This document shows positions 7,865-19,074 of a stretch of 64,000 bases of DNA, piece after piece. The translations under genes were made by a program, and so were the position numbers. The DNA is taken from contig NZ_CP160849.1 in assembly GCF_040790665.1 (NCBI RefSeq), positions 2,815,501 to 2,879,500 on the forward strand, given 5' to 3'. The stretch is from Sulfitobacter pontiacus. Its GTDB lineage: Bacteria > Pseudomonadota > Alphaproteobacteria > Rhodobacterales > Rhodobacteraceae. Numbering within the stretch: the stretch's first letter is position 1; every line of letters begins with the position of its first letter. The notes under the pieces were generated by a model. The model did no database searches. It was not told where the DNA came from and worked only from the letters and a program-made list of their open reading frames with translations.

Positions 7865-8674
7865 ATGCGCGCCTTTGTTCTTGCTGCTGGCCTGTGGATG
7901 CTGGCGCTGCCGCTTTGGGCCGACGCGCGGTCAACCGTGCTGGTGGATGTCCTGCGTCTTGGCGAACTGGCCGAAATTTTGCAGCGCGAGGGGTTGGAGA
8001 ACGCGGAAACGCTTGATCGCGATATGCTCGGCGGGCAGGGCGGCGCGGGGTGGGCGCTGCAGGTGCGTGCCATCTACAACCCCGAACGGATCGTCGAAAC
8101 CCTGCGCGGGGCATTGGATGCGGGGTTGCAAGGGCAGACCCGCGAGGATGTCATTGCCTTTTTCGCGCAAGGCACCGGCGCAAGGATCATCACGCTCGAG
8201 AACGAGGCACGCGCCGCCATCACCGACCCCGAGGTGGAAGACGCCGCCCGCGCAGGGTTCCATGACCTTGAGGGCAGCGACGACCCACGTCTGGCGCAGA
8301 TCGCCACATTGATCGACAGTGGCGATATGATCGATCGCAATGTCACCGCCGCGATGAATTCCAACTTTCAATTCATGCGCGGGATGGCAGATGGCAACGC
8401 GCTGCAGATGACAGAGGCCGAGATGCTGGCCGACGTGGCGCAACAGCAAGAAGAAATCGCGCAAGACACGCGCGGCTGGCTTTATGGCTATCTGCTGCTG
8501 GCGTATTCTCCGCTGGAGGATGCAGAGCTTGACCGCTATATCGTCTTTGCGCAAAGCGATGCGGGGCGCAGCCTGAATACAGCGCTGTTCGAGGGCTTTG
8601 GCACCGCATACGAAGACGTGTCCTATGCCCTTGGTCGCGCAGTTGCGTTGAACATGGTGGCCGAGGAATTATAG
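7865..8674 (+). CDS. DUF2059-like secreted protein, second copy
   Basis: A 269-aa protein with signal peptide MRAFVLAAGLWMLALPLWA and a mature region related to its upstream neighbour (DVIAFFAQGTGARIITLENEA parallels the FYASDLGQRLVAAENA stretch). The start lies two bases after the previous stop. The pair looks like an old tandem duplication. The product is periplasmic and of unknown function. The next gene, rplU, has its own promoter, so this pair is probably a separate unit. Confidence 0.72.
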   Translation: MRAFVLAAGLWMLALPLWADARSTVLVDVLRLGELAEILQREGLENAETLDRDMLGGQGGAGWALQVRAIYNPERIVETLRGALDAGLQGQTREDVIAFFAQGTGARIITLENEARAAITDPEVEDAARAGFHDLEGSDDPRLAQIATLIDSGDMIDRNVTAAMNSNFQFMRGMADGNALQMTEAEMLADVAQQQEEIAQDTRGWLYGYLLLAYSPLEDAELDRYIVFAQSDAGRSLNTALFEGFGTAYEDVSYALGRAVALNMVAEEL

Positions 8675-8722
8675 CCAGCCGCACCGCCTTTGCGATAAGT
8701 CCTGCGTGGCCCGTGCTGGCCC

Positions 8723-8751
8723 TTGACATCAGGGGGGCGGTGCATCATACG
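8723..8751 (+). promoter_or_regulatory. Sigma-70-type promoter of rplU-rpmA
   Basis: TTGACA at 8723-8728 and CATACG at 8746-8751 are separated by 17 bp. Transcription would start near 8758 and leave a leader of about 140 nt before rplU. Confidence 0.6.
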
Positions 8752-8803
8752 GCAAGCCTCAACCTAAGGGTGCCCGTTTCGGGTGCCTTTGTTATTTCAT
8801 GAA

Positions 8804-8820
8804 CATCCCGAAACGGGATG
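8804..8820 (+). promoter_or_regulatory. Hairpin in the rplU leader
   Basis: CATCCCG-AAA-CGGGATG is a perfect 7-bp stem with a 3-nt loop inside the untranslated leader of rplU. The related string CCCGTTTCGGG lies about 25 bases before it and could pair alternatively. A ribosomal-protein autoregulatory leader is possible but unproven. Confidence 0.4.
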
Positions 8821-8897
8821 CGCTGTCCGAGGTGGGCCAAGGCCCGACAAACTCCCGAACGGGGACCACAGGATGCGGAAACAGTAAAGGAAGACGC

Positions 8898-9611
8898 ATG
8901 TTTGCGGTCATCAAGACAGGCGGCAAGCAGTACAAAGTTCAATCCGGCGATATGCTGCGGGTAGAACGTTTGGCTGCTGACGCGGGCGAAACAGTCCAAT
9001 TCAACGAAGTTCTCATGCTGGGCGGCGATTCCCCCAAGCTGGGTGCTCCTTTGGTCGCAGGGGCCGGCGTTCAAGCCGAGGTCGTCGATCAGATCAAGGG
9101 CGAGAAAGTCATTCACTTCGTCAAGCGCCGCCGGAAGCACTCTTCCAAGCGCACCAAAGGCCACCGTCAAAAGCTGACACTGGTCAAGATCGGCGAGATC
9201 CTGTCGTCCGGCGCGGATAAATCCGACGTCAAAGCGGCCATCGGCACCGGTTCCGTCAGCGCTGCTGCCGTGACAGCCATGGAAGAGCGTTATGCGCTGA
9301 ACAAAACCGATCAGGCCGAAATGGCCAAGCGCGTGAAGAACAACCAGGCCGAAGAGAAATCGGCCAAGCCTGCCAAGGCGAAGAAGGCTAAAGCTGCACC
9401 CGCAGCCGAAGGTGCCGACGATCTGAGCAAGATCTCCGGTGTTGGCCCCGTCATCGTTGGCAAGCTGAACGGTGAAGGCATCACAACCTTCGCACAGATC
9501 GCTGCTTGGACAGACGCTGACGTCGAAGCTATCGAAGAGAAACTGTCGTTCAAAGGTCGCGTCGGTCGTGAAGACTGGATCGCACAGGCCAAAGAACTCG
9601 CAAAAGGCTAA
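8898..9611 (+). CDS. rplU: 50S ribosomal protein L21 with C-terminal extension
   Basis: Begins [20 protein letters not shown], the classic L21 N-terminus; KAGE-type RNA-binding features end at [10 protein letters not shown] near residue 97. About 140 further residues follow: a Lys/Ala-rich linker and a helix-hairpin-helix-like segment ([20 protein letters not shown]) typical of alphaproteobacterial L21. AAAGGAAG precedes the ATG. It is the first gene of the rplU-rpmA pair. Confidence 0.97.
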   Translation: MFAVIKTGGKQYKVQSGDMLRVERLAADAGETVQFNEVLMLGGDSPKLGAPLVAGAGVQAEVVDQIKGEKVIHFVKRRRKHSSKRTKGHRQKLTLVKIGEILSSGADKSDVKAAIGTGSVSAAAVTAMEERYALNKTDQAEMAKRVKNNQAEEKSAKPAKAKKAKAAPAAEGADDLSKISGVGPVIVGKLNGEGITTFAQIAAWTDADVEAIEEKLSFKGRVGREDWIAQAKELAKG

Positions 9612-9623
9612 GGAGAGACACCA

Positions 9624-9893
9624 ATGGCACATAAAAAAGCAGGCGGCTCATCCCGTAACGGCCGCGACTCAGCAGGTCGTCGTCTTGGCGTGAAAAAATA
9701 TGGCGGCGAAGCTGTCATTCCCGGCAACATTCTGGTGCGTCAGCGCGGTACAAAGTACTGGCCCGCTGAAGGCGTTGGCATGGGCAAGGATCACACGATC
9801 TTCGCAACCGTTGACGGCAAGGTCCAGTTCCACAAGGGGCTGAAGAACCGTACGTTTATCTCGGTCCTGCCAGCGGCAGAAGCCGCAGAATAA
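9624..9893 (+). CDS. rpmA: 50S ribosomal protein L27
   Basis: An 89-aa protein beginning [20 protein letters not shown] and with the L27 signature [11 protein letters not shown]. It sits 12 bases after rplU with GGAGAG before the start and ends before a strong terminator. L27 contacts tRNA at the peptidyl-transferase centre. Confidence 0.98.
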   Translation: MAHKKAGGSSRNGRDSAGRRLGVKKYGGEAVIPGNILVRQRGTKYWPAEGVGMGKDHTIFATVDGKVQFHKGLKNRTFISVLPAAEAAE

Positions 9894-9920
9894 GCCGCAC
9901 CCGAGAGGTTTGAAAATTTA

Positions 9921-9948
9921 GGGATCGGCGGAAACGCCGGTCCCTTTT
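9921..9948 (+). terminator. Intrinsic terminator of rplU-rpmA
   Basis: GGGATCGGCG-GAAA-CGCCGGTCCC forms a 10-bp stem (one G-T pair) with a GAAA tetraloop, followed by TTTT. Confidence 0.85.
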
Positions 9949-9991
9949 CCATTTTATCGCCCAGTGTTCACCCAGGAAGGGAGGGGCCGTT

Positions 9992-10588
9992 ATGTCACGA
10001 TCAAACCGCCCCGAGCTGAGCGATGGCATCATCCGTCTGCGCGCGCCCGAACACCGTGACATCGACGCCCGGTTCAAGCTCGGAAACACGCCCGAAATCC
10101 ACCACATGTTCGGGGTAGAGCTGAACGCCGTGCCGGTGATGACCAAGGCGCTGGCCGAACGTTGGTATGAAACGCAGCTGGTTGAACCGCTGGCCTGGGT
10201 CATCGAACATCGCGGCAAGATGATCGGTGCGCTGCGCCTGCACAGTCTGCGTCCGTGGGACGCCAGCGCCGATGTCGCGATCGGCATTCTCGCCCCCAAG
10301 AAACTGGGCAAGGGGTTGGGGACACGCGCGCTGCATCTGCTTGCGGCCCACGCCTTTGGCCCGCTGGCGCTGCACCGCCTCTCTGCCCGTGTGCTCGACA
10401 TCAACGAACGCGCTGCGGCCTGTTTCACCAAAGTCGGCTTTGCCCCCGAAGGGCGCGCGCGGCAGTCGTCTTTTCTGGGGGGCGAATGGCACGACAACCT
10501 GTTGTTCGGGCTGATCAAACCCGATTACGTTCCGCCCGTCTATGACGCCAAGCCGCGGCAAAAGCGCAAAAAGAAGAGCCAGTCATGA
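9992..10588 (+). CDS. GNAT acetyltransferase, RimJ/RimL type
   Basis: A 198-aa protein with the GNAT fold: IIRLRAPEHRDID at the start, the acetyl-CoA loop in VAIGILAPKKLGKGLGTRAL (about residues 90-109) and LDINERAAACFTKVGFAPEG, typical of the RimL-like subgroup that acetylates protein N-termini or small amines. The C-terminus is a basic tail (KPRQKRKKKSQS). GGAAGGGAGG precedes the start. It overlaps the LysE gene by four bases. The substrate is unknown. Confidence 0.82.
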   Translation: MSRSNRPELSDGIIRLRAPEHRDIDARFKLGNTPEIHHMFGVELNAVPVMTKALAERWYETQLVEPLAWVIEHRGKMIGALRLHSLRPWDASADVAIGILAPKKLGKGLGTRALHLLAAHAFGPLALHRLSARVLDINERAAACFTKVGFAPEGRARQSSFLGGEWHDNLLFGLIKPDYVPPVYDAKPRQKRKKKSQS

Positions 10589-11187
10589 GCGTCGCCCTGA
10601 CATCCTTTATCGTCTTCGCGGCAAGCCAGATCGGCACACCCGGACCGGCGAATATGGCGCTGATGGCCACGGGCGCGCGCTTCGGCTTTCGCGCGGCAGT
10701 GCCTTTTGTCGCGGGCGTGGCCCTTGGCAAACAGCTGGTGATCTGGCCAGTGGGTTTCGGGTTGATGCAACTGGCCGACCGCGCGCCGGCGGTTTTCGTC
10801 GCGCTGAAATTCGCCTCTGCCGCCTATATCATCTGGCTGGCGTGGAAGGTTGCGAACCTGCGGTTGGGGCAGGGCGCACGAACCGAGGCTGCGCCGGGCT
10901 TTCTGGCCGGGCTGATCGTCCACCCGCTGAACCCCAAGGCTTGGGCGATGATCGTGGGCAGCTTCACGGCCTTCATCGCGCCTGGGACGCCTGCGCTGGC
11001 GGCGACGGCCACGGTGGCCGCCGTGCTGCTGGGATGCCAGATCGTGCTGCACCCCTTGTGGACGCTGGCCGGTGCGGGGATCGCAAAGACGGTCGCCGGC
11101 ACCGTTTGGGAGAAGTATTTGATGTGGACCTTGGCCGCTTTGACGGTGGCCTCTGTCTTGTTCGTGCTGTTCGGAGGAGGGACATAA
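10585..11187 (+). CDS. LysE/RhtB-family exporter
   Basis: A 200-aa membrane protein with about six hydrophobic helices and the family's early motif QIGTPGPANMALMATGARFG (residues 12-31), as well as HPLNPKAW (LNPKA motif). LysE/RhtB proteins expel amino acids or related metabolites. The start overlaps the GNAT gene (ATGA). The context of two acetyltransferases does not settle what is exported. Confidence 0.85.
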   Translation: MSVALTSFIVFAASQIGTPGPANMALMATGARFGFRAAVPFVAGVALGKQLVIWPVGFGLMQLADRAPAVFVALKFASAAYIIWLAWKVANLRLGQGARTEAAPGFLAGLIVHPLNPKAWAMIVGSFTAFIAPGTPALAATATVAAVLLGCQIVLHPLWTLAGAGIAKTVAGTVWEKYLMWTLAALTVASVLFVLFGGGT

Positions 11188-11189
11188 CG

Positions 11190-11726
11190 ATGGAAGATTT
11201 AACAGTGTCGCAACAGCAAGTGATTGAAACAGAACGGTTTGATCTGCGCCCTGTGCGCATGTCAGATCGTGGGATGATCGAACATTATGCCAGCGATCCA
11301 CGGGTTGCGATGCGCACCGCATCCATCCCGCACCCGCTACCGCCCGGCGTGATCGAAAGCTTCATCACCCGCGCCACCAGCACCCCCCGGACAGAAGATG
11401 TATGGGTCATGGATGGGCTGAAAACCGGCGGCTCCGAGGTGATGGGCGTGATTTCCCTGATCCGGATGGACCGCGATCAATCCGAAGTCGGCTATTGGGT
11501 CGCTCCTGCGTTCTGGAACACGCATCTCGCGTCCGAGGCCGTGCAGGCGCTGGTGCAGGCCAACCCGCTGCGCAACAAAAATATGTTCGCCTCGGTGTTT
11601 CGCGACAACCCTGCCTCTGCCAAAGTGTTGACAAATGCGGGCTTCCGCTATCTTGGCAATGCGGAAACCTATTGTCTGGCGCGCGAGACCTGCGTACCAA
11701 CCTGGACGTATAGCCATAAACTATGA
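11190..11726 (+). CDS. GNAT acetyltransferase
   Basis: A 178-aa GNAT protein (FDLRPVRMSDRGMIEHYA; acetyl-CoA region VGYWVAPAFWNTHLASEAVQ; VFRDNPASAKVLTNAGFRYL). The ATG at 11190 follows GGAGGAGGG and lies two bases after the LysE stop, so it is the last gene of a three-gene unit. A longer in-frame extension to 10542 runs out of frame over lysE and is spurious. Substrate unknown. Confidence 0.85.
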   Translation: MEDLTVSQQQVIETERFDLRPVRMSDRGMIEHYASDPRVAMRTASIPHPLPPGVIESFITRATSTPRTEDVWVMDGLKTGGSEVMGVISLIRMDRDQSEVGYWVAPAFWNTHLASEAVQALVQANPLRNKNMFASVFRDNPASAKVLTNAGFRYLGNAETYCLARETCVPTWTYSHKL

Positions 11727-13888
<2,162 letters not shown>

Positions 13889-13890
13889 CC

Positions 13891-13921
13891 TCCAAATGGT
13901 TTAAAATCCTCGCCGAAGGCT
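13891..13921 (+). repeat. 31-bp repeat, copy 1 (behind proB)
   Basis: TCCAAATGG, four variable bases, then AAATCCTCGCCGAAGGCT, starting three bases after the proB stop. A second copy, identical except for the four variable bases, lies on the other strand at 44047-44077, just after another stop codon. Confidence 0.7.
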
Positions 13922-13967
13922 TTAGGTAGAGGGCAACCCGAAATGACAAAAAAGCAGTAATTAGGTT

Positions 13968-15245
13968 ATGACCTTGGATATGACACAGACAGACGACATT
14001 CCCGCGTTGATGGCGGATATTGGCGCGCGCGCCAAAGCCGCCGCCGCGACATTGGGCTTTGCCAGTGCCGACCAAAAGCAGACCGCGCTTGAAAAAGCCG
14101 CCGACGCGCTGATGGCCAGCAGCGCCGATATTCTGGACGCGAACGCCAAAGATCTGGAGTTTGGCCGCGACAAGGGTCTCTCTGACGCGATGATGGATCG
14201 GCTCTTGCTGGATGATGCGCGCATCAGCGCCATCGCCGACAGCCTCCGCAGCATCGCCGCACAGGATGATCCCGTGGGGCAGGTGCTGACCGAATGGGAT
14301 CAGCCGACGGGGCTGAACATCCAGCGCGTGCGCACGCCTTTGGGTGTTATCGGCGTGATCTATGAATCGCGCCCGAATGTGACCGCGGATGCCGGTGCTC
14401 TTTGCCTCAAGGCGGGTAATGCCGTGATCCTGCGGGGCGGCTCCGAAAGCTTCCATTCCTCGCGCGCGATCCATGCCGCCTTGCAACAGGGGCTCAAAGC
14501 CGCTGATCTGCCTGCGGATTCAATCCAGCTGGTGCCCACGCGCGACCGCGCCGCGGTGAGCGAGATGCTGACCATGACCGACACGATTGATGTGATCGTC
14601 CCGCGCGGCGGCAAGGGGCTGGTCGGTCTGGTGCAGCGCGAAGCGCGGGTGCCGGTCTTTGCGCACCTCGAAGGCATCGTGCACATCTATATCGATGAAA
14701 ACGCCGACCCCGAGAAAGTGTTGAAGGTTGTTCTGAACGCCAAGACCCGCCGCACCGGCATCTGCGGCTCGGCTGAATGTCTGCTGATCCATGAAAAAGT
14801 GGCGCGGACGATTGGCAAGGGCGTGATCAAGGCGCTGCTGGACGCTGGCGTCGAAGTGCGCGCCGACGGCGAGCTAACCGAGATTGAAGGCACCGTGCCG
14901 GCCACGGCGGATGATTGGGGTCACGAATACCTTGATATGATCATCGCGGCGAAAACCGTGGGCAGCATCGACGATGCGATCACCCATATTCGCACCTACG
15001 GCTCGAACCACACCGATTGCATCATCACCGAAGACGATGCGGCGGCGACCAAATTCATGACGCGGCTGGATTCTGCGATCCTGATGCACAATGCTTCCAC
15101 CCAATTCGCCGATGGTGGAGAGTTTGGGATGGGTGCCGAAATCGGGATCGCCACCGGCAAAATGCACGCGCGCGGGCCTGTCGGTGCCGAGCAGCTGACC
15201 AGCTTCAAATATCTGGTGCGTGGCGATGGGGCCGTGCGCAGCTAA
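13968..15245 (+). CDS. proA: Gamma-glutamyl phosphate reductase
   Basis: A 425-aa enzyme of the aldehyde-dehydrogenase fold with [20 protein letters not shown] and the catalytic cysteine in [13 protein letters not shown]. It performs the second step of proline synthesis after ProB. The start chosen is ATG at 13968; an ATG four codons later is also possible. The last four bases overlap the convergent chpT gene. Confidence 0.96.
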   Translation: MTLDMTQTDDIPALMADIGARAKAAAATLGFASADQKQTALEKAADALMASSADILDANAKDLEFGRDKGLSDAMMDRLLLDDARISAIADSLRSIAAQDDPVGQVLTEWDQPTGLNIQRVRTPLGVIGVIYESRPNVTADAGALCLKAGNAVILRGGSESFHSSRAIHAALQQGLKAADLPADSIQLVPTRDRAAVSEMLTMTDTIDVIVPRGGKGLVGLVQREARVPVFAHLEGIVHIYIDENADPEKVLKVVLNAKTRRTGICGSAECLLIHEKVARTIGKGVIKALLDAGVEVRADGELTEIEGTVPATADDWGHEYLDMIIAAKTVGSIDDAITHIRTYGSNHTDCIITEDDAAATKFMTRLDSAILMHNASTQFADGGEFGMGAEIGIATGKMHARGPVGAEQLTSFKYLVRGDGAVRS

Positions 15246-15844
15246 GCCGTGATCCCAAGGGTGATGGTCGTTTCTGTCACGATGGATGTTAACTGTTGCC
15301 CGCTGTCTTTCACGATGGCGGGCAACAGCCCGAACTGGACCTGCGAAGCAGTTAAACGCTCTGCCCGAGACTGCCCCGCCAACACGCCCCAAAGCGCGGC
15401 GTAGATGCTTAGCCGGTCGGCCGTGCCGGTTATGTCCCAGCCCCCGTCGCGGTGATCTATGGTGATCTGCCCACCGTAGGGCATCCCCGTTTCCAGACAT
15501 AGCAGGCCCAGGAACACCATCCGCAGCGCGTTGCGCGGCGCGGCAACGCCGTCGGGCCAGGATACCTGCCATTTGGACTGAGCATATAGATCACGCAGGA
15601 TACCGCTTGTTTCTTGGGCAGGGACAGGCTGCGCGTCGCCCGCGCCGAAAGCCACGCGAAAGAACCGCAGCCGCGCACTGGCGTTGCGCACGCTTTCATC
15701 GATCAGCGCGACTTCGGGGCTCATATTCATGCCCGACATCAAAAGCAGCTCAAGCCCATTGTTGATTGCGCCCACCGGCGATATCAAGTCATGGTAGATG
15801 CGGCTGCCGATCAAGGCGGCAAGATCAGTGTCGGTTTCTACCAT
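15242..15844 (-). CDS. chpT: Histidine phosphotransferase ChpT
   Basis: A 200-aa protein opening with a DHp-like motif, [18 protein letters not shown] (phospho-acceptor His18), followed by a degenerate ATPase-like domain without N/G boxes, as in Caulobacter ChpT. ChpT carries phosphate from CckA to CtrA and CpdR. In roseobacters this relay controls motility and related traits rather than being essential. A perfect CtrA box occurs elsewhere in the window (33062). It is convergent with proA and divergent from the DUF3553 gene. Confidence 0.88.
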   Translation of the reverse strand: MVETDTDLAALIGSRIYHDLISPVGAINNGLELLLMSGMNMSPEVALIDESVRNASARLRFFRVAFGAGDAQPVPAQETSGILRDLYAQSKWQVSWPDGVAAPRNALRMVFLGLLCLETGMPYGGQITIDHRDGGWDITGTADRLSIYAALWGVLAGQSRAERLTASQVQFGLLPAIVKDSGQQLTSIVTETTITLGITA

Positions 15845-15860
15845 GGGACACCCCCCAATT

Positions 15861-15893
15861 AGCTGGCCCTAAATAGCTGGCCCTAAATAGCTG
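15861..15893. repeat. 14-bp tandem repeat between chpT and the DUF3553 gene
   Basis: AGCTGGCCCTAAAT occurs twice in direct succession and is followed by a partial third unit (AGCTG). The array begins 16 bp upstream of the chpT start, in the divergent promoter region. Confidence 0.75.
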
Positions 15894-15926
15894 CCCCCCA
15901 CACCGCGCCGCAGAAAGGACGCACGC

Positions 15927-16130
15927 TTGGAAGACCTGAATGCGATACTGACACCCGGAATGCTTGTACGCCACCCCGCACATCCCGATTGGGGCGTGGG
16001 GCAGGTGCAAAGCAATATCAGCGGCAAGGTCACGGTAAACTTCCGCAGCGAGGGCAAGATCGTGGTCGATAGTCATCGGGTGATGCTCACCCCCGTCTTT
16101 GATGAAGGCTCTTCGTTAGCAAATCGTTAA
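15927..16130 (+). CDS. DUF3553 small protein
   Basis: A 67-aa protein with TPGMLVRHPAHPDWGVGQVQ and GKVTVNFRSEGKIVVDSHRV, the compact beta-rich pattern of DUF3553, which resembles a CarD/UvrD-tail type Tudor fold. The start is TTG at 15927, preceded by AAAGGA; no ATG or GTG is in frame. It diverges from chpT. Function is unknown; similar folds bind RNA polymerase or DNA-repair partners. Confidence 0.8.
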   Translation: MEDLNAILTPGMLVRHPAHPDWGVGQVQSNISGKVTVNFRSEGKIVVDSHRVMLTPVFDEGSSLANR

Positions 16131-16229
16131 TTTTTCGCCGAAAACCACCGCGACGTGGGGCAAGCATTGCGCAACGGGCGGCAACTGCCTATTTATCCGC
16201 GTGATTGCGACCGGAGACGAAACCAGCCC

Positions 16230-16994
16230 ATGATCATTGCAAAAGCGGCAGAGTTCGAAGTCCGTCTGGCGCGCACCCAAGCGGATCTTCATGCGGCGCA
16301 GCGGCTGCGGTATGACGTTTTTGTCACCGAGCTGGGGGCGGGCGGGCCTTTGGTGGATCACGAAAACCGGCGAGAGGTCGATCAATACGACGATTTCGTG
16401 GACCATCTGCTGCTTATTGATCGCAAAACCCAGCAAACCGTTGGCGTGTACCGGCTGATCCGCCGCGATATGGCGGATCGGGCAGGCGGGTTCTATTCGG
16501 AAAACGAATATGATCTGACCGCGCTCAAATCCTCCGGCCGCGAGATACTCGAGCTGGGGCGGTCCTGTCTGCATCCGTCCTATCGCGGCGGCATCGCGAT
16601 GCACCAGCTTTGGGCGGGGCTTGCCTCTTACGTGGCGGAACACGGGATTGAGATCCTTTTTGGCGTCGCGAGCTTTCATGGCACCCAGGCCGAGGCATTG
16701 GCGCAGCCCCTGTCGCTGCTGCATCACACCTACCTCGCGCCGCCCGATCTGCGCGTCACCGCCTTGCCAAAGGCACGCCAGGAGATGAACCTGATCCCCG
16801 CCGACATCTTGAACCGGCGTCAGGCGATGGTGCAGATGCCCAGCCTGATCAAAGCCTATCTGCGGCTTGGCGGATGTGTGGGCGAGGGGGCCTTTATCGA
16901 TCATGACTTCAACACGACGGATGTGCTTTTGATGCTCGACACCGCCCGGCTCAGCGAACGGCAGGCCAAGATCTACAGCGGACAGCAAGGATGA
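16230..16994 (+). CDS. olsB: Ornithine-acyl-ACP N-acyltransferase (ornithine lipid step 1)
   Basis: A 254-aa GNAT-like acyltransferase: RLRYDVFVTELGA, DHLLLIDRKTQQTVGVYRLI, ILELGRSCLHPSYRGG and LFGVASFHG, features of the OlsB/hemolysin-like family that transfers 3-hydroxyacyl groups to ornithine. ATG at 16230 begins the conserved part; a frame reaching back to 16155 has no support. It overlaps olsA (ATGA). Ornithine lipids are phosphorus-free membrane lipids. No Pho box was seen before this gene. Confidence 0.88.
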   Translation: MIIAKAAEFEVRLARTQADLHAAQRLRYDVFVTELGAGGPLVDHENRREVDQYDDFVDHLLLIDRKTQQTVGVYRLIRRDMADRAGGFYSENEYDLTALKSSGREILELGRSCLHPSYRGGIAMHQLWAGLASYVAEHGIEILFGVASFHGTQAEALAQPLSLLHHTYLAPPDLRVTALPKARQEMNLIPADILNRRQAMVQMPSLIKAYLRLGGCVGEGAFIDHDFNTTDVLLMLDTARLSERQAKIYSGQQG

Positions 16995-17845
16995 GCGCGG
17001 CCTGGGACAGCGCCGACCACCCGACACCGGTATCCGTCGGGCCGCTTGGCTGGGTGCTGATGCTGCTGCGTGGCATGACGCTGGCGACGGTGGTTCTTGT
17101 GGGGCTGGTGATCCTGCTCGCGATCCGCTTGATAGAGCGCCCGCTATATGGGCAGGGCCGCCCCGTGACCCCGCATATCACCCAGATTGTCTGCAAAATC
17201 GCATTCTGGATCATGGGGTTACGCCGCGCGGTTATCGGCACCCCGATGCGCCACAGGGGCGCTGTCGTCGCCAATCACACCAGCTGGCTTGATATCTTCA
17301 GCTTGAACGCGGCGCAGCGGATATACTTTGTGTCCAAGTCCGAAGTCGCCAGCTGGCCCGGCATTGGCTGGCTCGCCAAGGCGACCGGCACGTTGTTCAT
17401 CGAACGCAATCCGAAACACGCGCGCAAACAGACCGAGGTGTTCCAACGTCGCTTGCTCGACAACCACCGGCTGTTGTTCTTCCCCGAAGGCACCAGCACC
17501 GATGGCCTGCAAGTCTTGCCGTTCAAAACCACGCTGTTCCAGTCCTTCTTCGCCCCCGAACTGCGCGACGTGATCTGGGTGCAGCCTGTGACGGTGCTCT
17601 ATACCGCTCCCGATGGGACCGACCCACGGTTTTATGGTTGGTGGGGCGATATGAGCTTTGGCGGGCATCTGCTGCGCACCTTGGCGTCCCTGCGGCAGGG
17701 GCAGGTGACAACGATCTATCACACGCCTCTGGCCGTCGCCGATTTCGAGAACCGCAAAGCCTTGGCCCAAGCCTGTGAAGCGCAGGTGCGCGCGGCCCAT
17801 CCCTCGGCGGGGCTTGCAGCCCCAAACCCCACTGAATTGCGCTGA
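16991..17845 (+). CDS. olsA: Lyso-ornithine-lipid/1-acylglycerol-phosphate acyltransferase (ornithine lipid step 2)
   Basis: A 284-aa PlsC-family protein with an N-terminal membrane helix (GMTLATVVLVGLVILLAI), the catalytic NHTSWLD (HX4D), FIERNPKHARKQ and FFPEGTST. Coupled to olsB by a four-base overlap, it should add the second acyl chain to lyso-ornithine lipid. It may also act on lysophosphatidate, as reported for some OlsA proteins. Confidence 0.88.
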   Translation: MSAAWDSADHPTPVSVGPLGWVLMLLRGMTLATVVLVGLVILLAIRLIERPLYGQGRPVTPHITQIVCKIAFWIMGLRRAVIGTPMRHRGAVVANHTSWLDIFSLNAAQRIYFVSKSEVASWPGIGWLAKATGTLFIERNPKHARKQTEVFQRRLLDNHRLLFFPEGTSTDGLQVLPFKTTLFQSFFAPELRDVIWVQPVTVLYTAPDGTDPRFYGWWGDMSFGGHLLRTLASLRQGQVTTIYHTPLAVADFENRKALAQACEAQVRAAHPSAGLAAPNPTELR

Positions 17846-17882
17846 TATAAGGCCCCAATGGCTAAAACATGCGCCTTGGACC

Positions 17883-17911
17883 TTGCGAAGCGTGAAAATC
17901 CGGACTATACG
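17883..17911 (+). promoter_or_regulatory. Promoter of rpsB with long leader
   Basis: TTGCGA (17883-17888) and TATACG (17906-17911) with a 17-bp spacer. Transcription from here gives a leader of about 115 nt before rpsB that contains G/C-rich segments able to fold. Autoregulation by S2 through such a leader is known in other bacteria; here it is only possible. Confidence 0.5.
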
Positions 17912-18033
17912 CGCGTCACTTAAACCCGCAGTCGGGGTTGGGCCTTTGAGGGAGAAATCCTTGAACGTCCGCCGGTTGGTCCCATTCCGGGATCGAGACC
18001 CCCGACGAGGCAAAACCGGAAAGGTATAAAGAC

Positions 18034-18903
18034 ATGGCTCTTCCTGAGTTCTCCATGCGCCAACTGCTTGAAGCAGGCGTACACTTTGGTCACCAAACAC
18101 AGCGCTGGAACCCCCGCATGGGTCCGTTCATCTATGGCGCGCGTAACGGCATCCACATCATGGACCTGACACAGACTGTTCCAATGCTGGACCAGGCACT
18201 GCAAGTCATCCGTGACACCGTCGCCAAAGGCGGCAGCATTCTTTTCGTTGGCACCAAGCGTCAGGCTGCACAGCCGATCGCCGAAGCCGCAGAGAAATGC
18301 GCACAGTACTACATGAACCACCGTTGGTTGGGCGGCACGCTGACAAACTGGCAGACCGTTTCCAAATCCATCCAGCGCCTGAAGTCCATCGACGAACAGT
18401 CCGAGCGCGGCTTTTCCGGTCTGACCAAGAAAGAGCGTCTTGGCATGGAACGTGACCAAGCGAAGCTGGAAGCATCGCTGGGTGGGATCCGTGAAATGGG
18501 CGGTCGCCCTGACCTGATCTTCGTCATCGACGTGAAAAAGGAAGCACTGGCCGTGGCCGAAGCGAACAAACTGGGCATCCCGGTTATCGCTGTTGTCGAC
18601 ACCAACTGCTCCCCCGACGGGATCGACTACATCATCCCGGGCAACGACGACGCCGCCCGCGCGATCCACATGTATTGCGATCTGGCCGCACGTGCCGCAC
18701 TTGACGGTATGTCCGCGCAGCTGGGTGCCGCAGGTGTTGATATCGGTGCGATGGAAGAAGCGCCCGAAGAAGAAGCCCTGATCGACGGTGGTGTCGAAGT
18801 TGGCAACGCTTCGGAAGAAACAGTTTCGAACGACGCAATGGCAAAAGACGCACCTCTGGATATCGAATCCAAGAAGGAAACGCTGGCCGACGCCAAGTCG
18901 TAA
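18034..18903 (+). CDS. rpsB: 30S ribosomal protein S2
   Basis: A 289-aa protein with the S2 signatures [33 protein letters not shown] and [20 protein letters not shown]. An acidic tail of about 60 residues ([13 protein letters not shown] onward) is longer than in E. coli and common in alphaproteobacteria. It is normally directly followed by tsf; here an insertion sequence separates them by 1.6 kb. Confidence 0.98.
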   Translation: MALPEFSMRQLLEAGVHFGHQTQRWNPRMGPFIYGARNGIHIMDLTQTVPMLDQALQVIRDTVAKGGSILFVGTKRQAAQPIAEAAEKCAQYYMNHRWLGGTLTNWQTVSKSIQRLKSIDEQSERGFSGLTKKERLGMERDQAKLEASLGGIREMGGRPDLIFVIDVKKEALAVAEANKLGIPVIAVVDTNCSPDGIDYIIPGNDDAARAIHMYCDLAARAALDGMSAQLGAAGVDIGAMEEAPEEEALIDGGVEVGNASEETVSNDAMAKDAPLDIESKKETLADAKS

Positions 18904-18916
18904 GCGACGCGAAAGA

Positions 18917-18949
18917 GACGGGCAGGGGGCATGTTACCCTCTGCCTGTC
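18917..18949 (+). terminator. Hairpin after rpsB
   Basis: GACGGGCAG pairs with CTGCCTGTC (one G-T pair) around an inner GGG/CCC pairing. There is no T-run, so it may be an attenuator or processing hairpin between rpsB and the original downstream tsf rather than a full terminator. Confidence 0.45.
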
Positions 18950-19074
18950 ACAAAACATGGGGTAATCGCTCTGTCACTCCGCGTTTCGTCATGGCATCGA
19001 AATGTTTTTTCTCCGGTATGATCCAGAGCGTGATCCGAAAGGGTCTTGTTCGAAGCAACAGATGGAGATTGAGC

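Noticed and set aside
10542-11189. N-terminal extension of the second GNAT gene across lysE
   Set aside because: The extension lies out of frame over a good LysE gene; the GNAT fold begins at the ATG at 11190 with GGAGGAGGG before it.
16116-16130. Possible CtrA box before olsB (TTAG-N7-TTAA)
   Set aside because: One half site is mismatched and it overlaps the DUF3553 coding end. It is much weaker than the site at 33062.
16131-16229. Pho box before olsB, expected if ornithine lipids replace phospholipids under phosphate starvation
   Set aside because: No CTGTCAT-like direct repeats were found there.
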